Source of the DNA: Dictyocoela muelleri
Taxonomy: Eukaryota > Microsporidia
Direction: 5' to 3'
Length of the DNA: 16,967 nucleotides
NCBI GenBank assembly: GCA_016256075.1
Contig: SDVU01000226.1
Span: forward strand, 1 to 16,967
The notes below the pieces were generated by a model. The model saw only the letters and a list, made by a program, of their open reading frames with translations. It did no database searches and had not been told where the DNA came from. This document shows positions 8,672 to 16,104 of this stretch, in pieces. Made by a program: the position numbers and the translations under genes. The stretch's first letter is position 1, and each line of letters starts with the position of its first letter.

Positions 8672-9118
8672 AAAATACTTACTATTTTGGGTATATTTAA
8701 TAAACTAAATTAAATTACTTTGTTAGATGATTAATTTTAATTAGATAATATAAAAATAAATAATTAATTAAAATAATTTGTAATTCAATTTTCATTTGAT
8801 TCAATAATGTAAGCGTGGATACCAAAATACAATTTATAATTTTATGATTGTTTCGATTTAGTAAATTTTTTTATGGGAATTATTAAGAGCTCATCAATAT
8901 TTTTTGAGTTACTCCCCTATCAATTAAAAATTATTATTGACTTTCTATAAAATTATCAATATCGATAAATAATTGATAAAAAAACGATCTATTAAAGATG
9001 ATATAAACATCAATAGAAAACAAAAAGAAAAAGGCCGGTTAAATTTCAATATAATTGTAATTTTGAATATTTTAATAAAAAATTTATAAATAATAAAAAA
9101 TTTATAAAATCGTATTTA
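8672..9118. other. Intergenic stretch between Merlin and the paladin-like gene
   Basis: AT-rich with no ORF. It would contain the 3' UTR and poly(A) region of the minus-strand gene that ends at 9119. A duplicated AT-rich 15-17-mer (TTATAAATTTTTTATTA on the minus strand) occurs twice in tandem at about 9070-9108, just past the stop. No AATAAA was seen there. Confidence 0.6.
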
Positions 9119-12100
9119 TCACGCCAACAAATTATCAGGATCAACTTCTTCACATAACGCTTCAATCTCAGGTCGTTTTATCAAAAAGTCTTCAAAATCG
9201 TCACTACCAATTAACAAAAATTCCGCAAAACAAATTAAATAAAAATACCTTACCAAAAAATCACATCCTTTCTGTTGATAACTTCCATCTTTATTTTTAT
9301 ACTTTTCAATTATTTCCCTGAAATTTTCAAGATGATCAAATTTGTCTATGGCGGCATCAACTATTTTTTTGCTTTCTCGACCGCGGGGCAATATTTGTAA
9401 TAAATGAACAATTAGTGAATATTTAGGAGGGTAGTCAATTAATTTAAGTTCAGTTTTTCTTTCTCTGATATAAATAGTTAAAAACGCAATCAACATTCCA
9501 TTTGTAGTGCGACCTTTTCCCATTTGGCAGTTAAAAATTAAAATTCGTGGTTTTGGTATTGAAAGTATTTTCTTGAACAAGAAATTATAATTCTGGGGAA
9601 TAGGAACATGCTCATCAGTAATTGGGACTCTGTAATAATTTATGGGATATGATCTAAATACTTCTTCTGGGGTTTTCAATGAATTAACTTTCAGGTGTCG
9701 CCCAATTGTAATAATTTCACCATTTATAAATTCTTCATCATGAACCAACAACTTTCCATTTTTAGATTCATCAACAGCTTCGCTTTTTAAGACATCCTCT
9801 TGGTTATGTAATATTTTCCAATTTATTCCTCTCGCAGTTATATTTTCAGTCATGTCAGTGTAAATCCGAAGAACGTAAGGCTGGTCATTAACATACAAAA
9901 CGGGCTCTTCTCTAAGACAAAACCAATTTATTTTTGGATTTTTTTCTTTTTCACTGTTTATTATTTTGTTGAGGTCATCTTCATCATTATCATCAGTATT
10001 ATTATCATCAGCATTATTATCATCTTCATCATTATCATCAGTATTATTATCATCAACATTATTATCATCAGTATTATTATCATCAGTATTATTATCATCA
10101 GTATTATTATCATCAGTATTATTATCATTATCATCATTGAATTCACCACTTAAGCATTCTTTCTTTCTTAAAAAGTCGTTCAAATTGCAAATAACACTTT
10201 CAATTCCTTCCGGCCTAGGCATCGATAATCCTATAATCAAATTGCCTTCATAAATAATCTGCCTATAATTATTAACACCATTAACATTCAATTGCGAATA
10301 TAAATTTGATCCTAAAAAATAATCGTTCTTAAGAATCGTATAAGCACTCAAAACAGTACCCCTTCGCTTCACAATTTCTGGCAAATATTGCAATTCAAGA
10401 ATTTCTTTAGAGTGTGTTGAATTATCAAAAATTTTGTTAATAAAGAATGAATCAGCGATATGTGACTTTAAGGTTGGATTTTTATTTGAGCTTGAAAAAT
10501 TTCTTTTATCTTTGGATTCTAAAAACTTATTTTTATCACTTTTCAATCTCAATCCTCTAACTCCATTGTTATTCAAAGACTCGTAAACATTCATGATATC
10601 TTTTCTTTTATTAAGCCACCCAATAAAAGAAATTGGATGACTCCCAAATAAAAACGATGCAAAACAGATTGTCATAAAATATCTTTTGAGTGTTCGCCTT
10701 GCTATTTTTATATTTTTCTTATTTTCCAGATGCTCATGAATGTGTTCACTAAATATTTTCAAAAATAATGAATTTACAAGAGTTATTGATTGGTAGCTAT
10801 TGTTAAGATGTCGTGCTAAAGAATGAATGGGAGAAATATTGGTTAAAAACGGTGGTTTTATATCGAATGAATTATTATTTAGCAGGTTACCTTGATATAA
10901 ATTATTACTTAATAGACCATCTTGATACTGGTTATTACTTAATAAATTATCTTGATATGAAATATTTCTTAATGAATTATTTTCTAATGAATTATCTTGA
11001 TATTGATTACTTTGATATGAAGTTTTTAATGGATTACTTTGATATTGATTACTTTGATATGATTTTTCTGTCGAATTTCTTTTATCGAATAATAATGTCA
11101 AAAGAGCAACAAATGCAGCTCTTCCTCTTGAATTATGTGAAAAAATATAAATCCTGTTGTCAACATTTGATTTTAAAATTGAGTAAAGTTGATCAAAGAC
11201 TGTTATCAAAAAAGAAAGATCGTGAGTTATTGGCAATCGATGATAATTAATAATTCCTATTTTTTTAAAATATTCTTTTGGTGTCAAAATGTCATGGACA
11301 GTAACATTTTCTAAATAAATTTTCTTATGAACGTAATTTTTTGACAATTTTCTCAAGTTATTATTATCAACTTCATTATTATTATCACCATGTTTATCAT
11401 CATTGCTCTCAATTTTATAAACTTTTATATGTCCAAATACTTTCAATTCATCAATAAGATGATTTTTCAAGTTTTCTTCAATACGTTCAATATGTTTAAC
11501 AGTGCATCGTCTCAGAAAGGTTGGATGTTTATAAATTCTACACGATTCACGCAATAAATAAATTTCTCCTTTTATATAAATTGTTGGCTCTTCACGAAGA
11601 TTAAGAAATAGATCTGATTTATTTATTTTAAAAATATGTTTAAGTGATGACGACCCTTTTATTAATTCATTAGTATTATCACTATTATATTCATTATCAT
11701 ATAAATTATTATCATTATAATCATTAATGTATTTATAATCATTATCATATTGTTTATCAGAAATAACAAAAACATGACAATTATCTGGTTGTGAAATTAT
11801 ATTAACTCGTCCAAACGATCGTTTGAAAGGTTGAATTTCATTTTTAATTAAAACATTGTATAGTCCCTTTTTAATAAAATTTATACTATCATCTGATGTT
11901 ATATCATTAGAGTTAGTTTCTATTTGATCAAAAGGACTAAAAACTTTCCTCTCAAAAATTTTTTTATTGAGGAACTTGTAGAAATTAAGAAAATCCTCTC
12001 TTATAGATATCCAATGTTCAAAAGTTAAAGCAAAGAATTCATAATTTGATGATTTATCATTTGATGATTTATCATTTGATGATTTATCATTTGATGATTT

Positions 12101-13441
12101 ATCATTTGATTTAATATTTAATGATTTAATATTTGATTTAATATTTAATGATTTATAATTTTTATCATTAATTTCTGATTTTTTATTCTTAATTTTCGAT
12201 ATGATGTGTTCATTTTGGTAAACAAATTCTTCATAAAGGATCAAAGTTCCATATAACGATAAATAATCAACAGCCTTTGTTAAATTCCTACCACTCAGCA
12301 GTTTTTCAACAATTTCTTTTTTGAAATTATATTCTGAATTGTCCAATAATTTGTCAACTGATTGCTTTGCATTTTTATTTGAAAGTAGTGCTTCAAGATT
12401 TTTAATTACAGTGAAATTTCCTCTTAAGCATGTTTGGTAGATGATATTTTGTTTTTTATTGAAGTTTATATTGAATTTAGTATTTATTTGATTATGATCT
12501 TTATCTTTATCATCATTATCATCTTTATCTTTACTATCATTATCATCTTTATCTTTACTTTTATTATCATCTTTATCTTTCTTATCTTTATCTTTATCTT
12601 TATCATTATCATCTTTATGATCACCTTTATTAAAATGTGTTATTTCTTTTATTCCTTCAACTCCGCCAAGACCAAATGTATTCATTTGAAATTCATGTTT
12701 ATGCAGATGATTTTTTATTAAATACATGAAGCATCTTAAAAAACAAGCTGTAAAGGTTCCATTTCTGGTATTAATAACGAAGTATGAATTTTTATTCATC
12801 GGGTTGGTTACAACTTTGATAAATTGTGATAAGAAATTATTCATATAAACAAATCTTCCTTTAAGAAGAGGTATTCTATAATATTTGATTTTTATCTTTT
12901 CATTATTTATTTTGTTAATATTAAGCTGTTTCATATTCGCATTATTAAATTTGTTGATATTTTCAAGTGTCTCTCTGAGGGTTAATATTTTTTCAGGTGT
13001 AACAAAATATTCTTTAAGTTCATTGTTTTCTATTTTATGCAACTTAAGTAATCCTTTATTGTTTATAATTTCATGCAAAATATTTTCTTTTAATCGGTGT
13101 TCAAGAGATTCGATATTCTTATAATTCAAATATTGCGTATGAAAAGAAATTTCATTAAATTTTTTTTTATCTCTTAATTCGTAAGGTATACCGTCTATAT
13201 ATATAAACGGGTTTATGCGTGTATTGATCCAAACTATATCGCTGTTTATAATGTGTATAAGACATTTCAAGTCATTTATTGTTGGCTGAGATATTGTGAA
13301 TATCTTGTTTTCTTCAGTTAATGTTTTTATGTTACCAATTGATGATGATGTGTTTTTGTTGGTTATGTCTTCGATAAGTATTGAAAATTCTGATAATACG
13401 TCACCGTGACGTGTATATTTTATTTTATTTGTAAGGTTCAT
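9119..13441 (-). CDS. Paladin-like (inositol hexakisphosphate phosphatase-like) three-module protein, 1440 aa
   Basis: An intact intronless gene. It has three tandem copies of the paladin module, each built as a V/F-x-x-R-E-E/N-P strand, a G/D-x-P-Y-x-L-R turn, a helix rich in RLK, a T-P-E-x-(F) strand, a Y-Y/H-R-(I/L/V)-P segment and a phosphatase loop. Module 1: VWINTR 70-75, GIPYELRD 84-91, YYRIP about 187-191, loop 225-231. Module 2: NLREEP 614-619, loop 768-774. Module 3: CLREEP 1175-1180, YYRVPITD near 1260, loop NCQMGKGRTT with Cys1305 and Arg1311. Only module 3 has the CX5R signature of cysteine phosphatases. Module 2 has Ser768 for Cys but keeps Arg774; module 1 has Thr at both positions. 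Paladin relatives in fungi have a similar tri-modular layout and length and are linked to inositol-phosphate/phosphoinositide dephosphorylation; substrate and location here are inference. No signal peptide or membrane segment is evident. Low-complexity Asp/Asn/Lys/Ser tracts separate the modules. The ATG at 13441 abuts CCCC; the stop is TGA followed at once by in-frame TAA. Confidence 0.93.
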   Translation of the reverse strand: MNLTNKIKYTRHGDVLSEFSILIEDITNKNTSSSIGNIKTLTEENKIFTISQPTINDLKCLIHIINSDIVWINTRINPFIYIDGIPYELRDKKKFNEISFHTQYLNYKNIESLEHRLKENILHEIINNKGLLKLHKIENNELKEYFVTPEKILTLRETLENINKFNNANMKQLNINKINNEKIKIKYYRIPLLKGRFVYMNNFLSQFIKVVTNPMNKNSYFVINTRNGTFTACFLRCFMYLIKNHLHKHEFQMNTFGLGGVEGIKEITHFNKGDHKDDNDKDKDKDKKDKDDNKSKDKDDNDSKDKDDNDDKDKDHNQINTKFNINFNKKQNIIYQTCLRGNFTVIKNLEALLSNKNAKQSVDKLLDNSEYNFKKEIVEKLLSGRNLTKAVDYLSLYGTLILYEEFVYQNEHIISKIKNKKSEINDKNYKSLNIKSNIKSLNIKSNDKSSNDKSSNDKSSNDKSSNYEFFALTFEHWISIREDFLNFYKFLNKKIFERKVFSPFDQIETNSNDITSDDSINFIKKGLYNVLIKNEIQPFKRSFGRVNIISQPDNCHVFVISDKQYDNDYKYINDYNDNNLYDNEYNSDNTNELIKGSSSLKHIFKINKSDLFLNLREEPTIYIKGEIYLLRESCRIYKHPTFLRRCTVKHIERIEENLKNHLIDELKVFGHIKVYKIESNDDKHGDNNNEVDNNNLRKLSKNYVHKKIYLENVTVHDILTPKEYFKKIGIINYHRLPITHDLSFLITVFDQLYSILKSNVDNRIYIFSHNSRGRAAFVALLTLLFDKRNSTEKSYQSNQYQSNPLKTSYQSNQYQDNSLENNSLRNISYQDNLLSNNQYQDGLLSNNLYQGNLLNNNSFDIKPPFLTNISPIHSLARHLNNSYQSITLVNSLFLKIFSEHIHEHLENKKNIKIARRTLKRYFMTICFASFLFGSHPISFIGWLNKRKDIMNVYESLNNNGVRGLRLKSDKNKFLESKDKRNFSSSNKNPTLKSHIADSFFINKIFDNSTHSKEILELQYLPEIVKRRGTVLSAYTILKNDYFLGSNLYSQLNVNGVNNYRQIIYEGNLIIGLSMPRPEGIESVICNLNDFLRKKECLSGEFNDDNDNNTDDNNTDDNNTDDNNTDDNNVDDNNTDDNDEDDNNADDNNTDDNDEDDLNKIINSEKEKNPKINWFCLREEPVLYVNDQPYVLRIYTDMTENITARGINWKILHNQEDVLKSEAVDESKNGKLLVHDEEFINGEIITIGRHLKVNSLKTPEEVFRSYPINYYRVPITDEHVPIPQNYNFLFKKILSIPKPRILIFNCQMGKGRTTNGMLIAFLTIYIRERKTELKLIDYPPKYSLIVHLLQILPRGRESKKIVDAAIDKFDHLENFREIIEKYKNKDGSYQQKGCDFLVRYFYLICFAEFLLIGSDDFEDFLIKRPEIEALCEEVDPDNLLA
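9976..10136 (-). repeat. DDNNT-coding 15-bp repeat in the paladin-like gene
   Basis: About ten units of a 15-bp repeat encoding Asp-Asp-Asn-Asn-Thr, with a few Val, Ala and Glu variants (about residues 1103-1156). It is in frame, between modules 2 and 3. The unit is built of GAT and AAT codons, so it is also an imperfect trinucleotide repeat prone to length change. Long open frames on the opposite strand and in the other minus frame here are shadows of it. Confidence 0.95.
10860..11060 (-). repeat. SYQSNQYQ/LLSNNQYQD low-complexity repeat in the paladin-like gene
   Basis: Degenerate 24-33-bp units encode Tyr-Gln/Asn/Ser-rich peptides such as SYQSNQYQ and NLLSNNQYQD (about residues 795-861), straight after the degenerate phosphatase loop of module 2. 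The tract is uncharged, unlike the other tracts in the gene, and is probably a disordered linker. Confidence 0.85.
12046..12110 (-). repeat. DKSSN 15-bp repeat in the paladin-like gene
   Basis: Four near-perfect 15-bp units encode Asp-Lys-Ser-Ser-Asn (about residues 445-466). A related run encoding LNIKSN/IKS adjoins on the upstream side (to about 12165). In frame, between modules 1 and 2. Confidence 0.92.
12490..12630 (-). repeat. KDKDDND charged repeat in the paladin-like gene
   Basis: An Asp/Lys-rich tract (about residues 271-317) made of KDKD, DDND and SKDKDD units, following module 1. It is polyampholytic with almost no hydrophobic residues, so surely disordered. The + strand frame 12434-12721 is its shadow. 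Confidence 0.92.
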
Positions 13442-13445
13442 GGGG
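13442..13445 (-). promoter_or_regulatory. CCCC start-proximal motif of the paladin-like gene
   Basis: On the minus strand CCCC directly precedes the ATG. A CCC- or GGG-like motif just upstream of the start codon is a known mark of microsporidian genes, and it supports both this start and the lineage. The same motif stands two bases from the ATG of the 4990-5133 and 7754-8616 frames. Confidence 0.6.
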
Positions 13446-14163
13446 TTTTATGCTGTTCCTTTTTTTATATTTTTTTATGACACGTTGTTGATTGACTGTT
13501 TTTTTTAAATAAAAATTTTTGACTGGTTTTGGAAAGAAATATGATTTTTTTGAGGAATTTAAATTGTAAAAACGATTTAATATTAGATTTATTTTTTTAA
13601 CAAATATTATATTTCTATGATAAATAGATATTGAAGTTGAATTAAATTAGGTGAATGTCGAAATTAAAATATAATTATTTAATAAAACCCTTTACTAATC
13701 ATTTAAACTTTAACTTTCAGGAATTTTGAAGAAATATCGAGTTTTTTAGACTTTAAGCAAAATTTAAATATGATGATTTTTTCTCAAAATTTATTATTAC
13801 CTGAAAATTTTAAATAACATTGTTTAAAATATTTAACCCGTAAAGTATCATAATATCAAAAAAATTAGATTTTAATTTTCTAAAATATTGGATTAAAAAT
13901 CTAGAAATTCTAAAATATTGAATTTAAAATCTAGAAATTCTAAAATATTGGATTTAAACGTCAAATTTTTTTATCAAAATTTTTAATTTTTGTAGTAAAA
14001 TTTATAATTTAATATAAAAAATATTATAAAACATTTTAATGAATGATAAAGATTCACGAAATATATTTTTATTAAATTTTTAATTTAAACATAAGCCATG
14101 CTGACAATATCAATAATTACTAACGTATAAAATTTTCTAATGCCTTTTTGGTTATAAATTTAA
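13446..14163. other. AT-rich region upstream of the paladin-like gene
   Basis: No gene is seen. It contains the gene promoter (no TATA element can be singled out in such AT-rich sequence) and a 30-bp tandem repeat at 13879-13958. It ends at the second dispersed-repeat copy. Confidence 0.6.
13879..13958. repeat. 30-bp tandem repeat, about 2.7 units
   Basis: The unit begins TCTAAAATATTGGATT and ends AAATCTAGAAAT; units start at 13879, 13909 and 13939 with only one or two differences. No spacer structure. Confidence 0.95.
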
Positions 14164-14455
14164 TTATTGGTGTCACAGCAATACCTCATTGCTAAGCTAC
14201 CGTTAGTCCAACTGTGTACGCGATTTTCATTTTATCAATGACTCAACATGATATGGGTAGTTACAGGTTTTTGAAAAAAATTTCATGTTTTATACTCATT
14301 TTGATGAGATGTGCGACCACATCGTTCCTCACACCTATGAGAGTGTCTTCTGCTATATTGTCATATGAGACAATTATTAATCAGTGATGAGACACTTAAA
14401 TGACTGTATATCATTATTATGGTTTTTAACGTATAATGTCATTTCCAATTATTCG
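14164..14455 (-). repeat. Dispersed repeat, copy 2
   Basis: Second copy of the repeat at 5630-5975. Shared + strand blocks are GCTAAGCTACC, TACGCGATTTTC, ATCAATGACTCA (cf. ATCAATGAATCA in copy 1) and, further right, a TGTCATTTCCAA block shared with copy 3. The middle (around 14290-14360) matches copy 1 better than copy 3. The TAGCT..TTAAGAC segment is degraded here. Confidence 0.65.
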
Positions 14456-14584
14456 ATAAAAAAACAAAGTATAATAAGAGAATTTAATTTAAAAGGTTAT
14501 AATTAATCATATGTTAACTATATACATAAAGTCAACCCAAAATTTGCCTAAAAACGTAATATTTGACCCCTTTTTCCGTTGTTC

Positions 14585-14925
14585 AAGTTCTATGTCACTG
14601 CTAATCTACCCAGAGACCCGGGTGTAAATTTATTTTTCTTTTATCAATGACTCCGCAGGATAATGGTATTTTATGCCTTTTAATGTTTTTTTTACTTATT
14701 TAGCCGAGATGGGTAACCTTACCAATCTCGCCCCTGAGTCACCCATACTTAATTGTAATGTTAGGCCAAGTCTTAATCAGCTATACCACACTGGAACAAC
14801 TATATATTACTGTAATAGTTATATTGCATTGCCCACCTAATGTCATTCCCAAATATTTATCGAAGTTAGATCAGGGGAATTCGAATCTCATAACTTAAAT
14901 ATTACATTCAAGGGTGTTAATCACT
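14585..14925 (-). repeat. Dispersed repeat, copy 3
   Basis: Third copy, in the same orientation as the others and about 130 bp beyond copy 2. It shares CACTGGAACAACT..TATATTA and CTTAAT.AGCTATAC.ACA with copy 1, ATCAATGACTC with copy 2, and ACATTCAAG near the right end with copy 1. Minus strand GTATAGCTGATTAAGAC is A-box-like and GGGGCGAGATT lies about 40 bases further on, which could be a worn B box. Confidence 0.68.
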
Positions 14926-15245
14926 GAGTTATTTTATCTTTCGAAACTTATAAGCTCTTAAATATTTATCCTCATTAATATATATTACAATATTTGACAT
15001 ATGGAATTTTAAATCGACAAAAATATAGACAGCAACAGTTATTATTAAAAAAAATCTTCGGATTTACAAAACTTTTAATTGTAATAAAACAATCATTTAA
15101 ATTTTTATACAGAATGTTTATTTTTATCAATATTTTAAATCGAAATTAAATGAATGTCTTTTTTAATTTTTTTTTGTAAAAAATTTGTTGATCCGAATAA
15201 ATGAATAAAGAGTTCATTGAATATATACTAATTACAATGCACTTT
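14926..15245. other. AT-rich stretch, no gene seen
   Basis: No ORF or repeat of note on either strand; A/T runs with scattered stops. Confidence 0.6.
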
Positions 15246-15345
15246 CTATTCCCCCCCCCCCTATATTTTTTTGTAACCCTCTATTTTTTCTACACTCTAT
15301 TTTTTACATCCTGTATTATTTTACATCCTTTATTATTTTCCATTT
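15246..15345. repeat. C-run and pyrimidine-rich imperfect tandem repeat
   Basis: A run of about 11 C is followed by four imperfect ~16-17-bp units of the type ACCCTCTATTTTTT / ACATCCTTTATTATTTT. The + strand is almost purely pyrimidine plus A. The TATTCCCCCC..CTAT..TTTTT start resembles the interior of the Merlin terminal region at about 7628-7645, so it may be a worn transposon end. Confidence 0.7.
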
Positions 15346-15427
15346 TTTAATATTTTAAATTTTTCTTCTATTTTTGCTAATTCCCTCTATTTATTTCCAA
15401 ATTCCACTTTTTCATGTTTTTACCCAT

Positions 15428-15586
15428 ATGAATAAAAAATCAAAAAGAGCTTACTTTAAAAAGAAAAATGTGAGATCACAGATTGTTTTTATCTTAATAA
15501 AAATAAAATTAATACCAGAATTTCATAACCCTTTTCTGAGAAATTTAATATCACATCACCAGAATATCAATAAAAAACTTTATTAA
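15428..15586 (+). CDS. Possible small basic protein (52 aa)
   Basis: The ATG at 15428 has CCC two bases upstream, the same spacing as the other candidate starts here; the stop is at 15584-15586. The product is strongly basic (MNKKSKRAYFKKKNVRSQIV, then ILIKIKLIPEF and a His/Asn-rich end). No family recognised, no signal peptide. In DNA this AT-rich a 52-codon frame can arise by chance, so the start motif is the main support. The frame also runs open upstream to 15374, through pyrimidine-rich sequence that looks noncoding. Confidence 0.25.
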   Translation: MNKKSKRAYFKKKNVRSQIVFILIKIKLIPEFHNPFLRNLISHHQNINKKLY

Positions 15587-15851
15587 CAATAAAAAAATCG
15601 AGATACAAGTGCTATAATTTCACACTTAAGTACCGCAGTTATAAATATGAAATATACTAAATTTATTCAAATATTATTGAATTGAAACAGCTGGTGGCTT
15701 TATACTTTCTTTTTTTGATTTAAAAGACAGAAAAAATTATTTCAGAGCTTTAAAAAAGTATAATATCTGAAAATTAAAAAAAATCATATATTTAAACTTT
15801 AAAGATTCAAAATGATAATTAAAGAAGTTCAAATTAAGACATAACATAATT

Positions 15852-16018
15852 TTGAAGAAATTTGTTCTCAAGAAAGCCATAAACAAAAAAATATTGGATC
15901 AACAAATATTTTATTTTCGAATGAAGACGACTATAGCGAATAGCATTCAAGATGTGTTTTTAAAATGGACAAGACAGCACTATATTATCAAATTGTACTT
16001 CAAAGAGCGCTGCGATCG
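15852..16018 (+). pseudogene. Fragment of a pogo/CENP-B-like DDE transposase
   Basis: ANSIQDVF (frame open from 15852) is followed, after a one-frame step near 15960, by KMDKTALYYQIVLQRAL (to about 16012). This resembles the first-Asp block of pogo/Tigger/jerky DDE transposases, typically N-M-D-E-T-x-L-(F/Y)-(F/Y) ending P-x-R-T-L; the Asp would be at 15968-15970. The rest of the transposase is missing and a GC-rich palindrome follows at once, so only a short scrap survives. Similarity rests on about 20 residues, so the family call is tentative. Confidence 0.42.
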
Positions 16019-16048
16019 AACTCGCCGACGGCGAGTTCGATCGCAGCG
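16008..16048. repeat. Perfect 41-bp GC-rich palindrome
   Basis: Perfect inverted repeat centred on A16028 with 20-bp arms and a single unpaired base; the left arm is CGCTGCGATCGAACTCGCCG. It is strikingly GC-rich against its surroundings. The half-site AACTCGCC recurs at 16068-16075, so GGCGAGTT (16030-16037) can pair with that instead, giving an alternative hairpin. Confidence 0.97.
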
Positions 16049-16104
16049 GTGACGGCAAGTTTAGTAGAACTCGCCATTTTCAAATTAAATTTTTCTAAAC
16101 TCTT

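Noticed and set aside
9961-10253. Open frames on both strands over the DDNNT tract (Ser/Leu-rich on +, Ile/Met-rich on the other minus frame)
   Set aside because: They are by-products of a triplet-based repeat inside the paladin-like coding sequence.
10813-11250. 145-codon + strand ORF
   Set aside because: Antisense shadow of the Tyr/Asn/Gln repeat in the paladin-like gene; composition is repetitive.
12434-13124. Two hydrophobic + strand ORFs that look like membrane proteins
   Set aside because: Antisense of Asp/Lys- and Asn/Ile-rich coding sequence gives Ile/Phe-rich frames automatically.
14870-14900. tRNA gene suggested by a GAATTCGAATC T-loop-like motif
   Set aside because: No T-stem pairing, no acceptor stem and no anticodon arm can be placed.
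14164-14925. The two neighbouring repeat copies as paired terminal repeats of one element
   Set aside because: Only about 130 bp separate them, they differ from each other as much as from the distant copy, and no coding sequence lies between.
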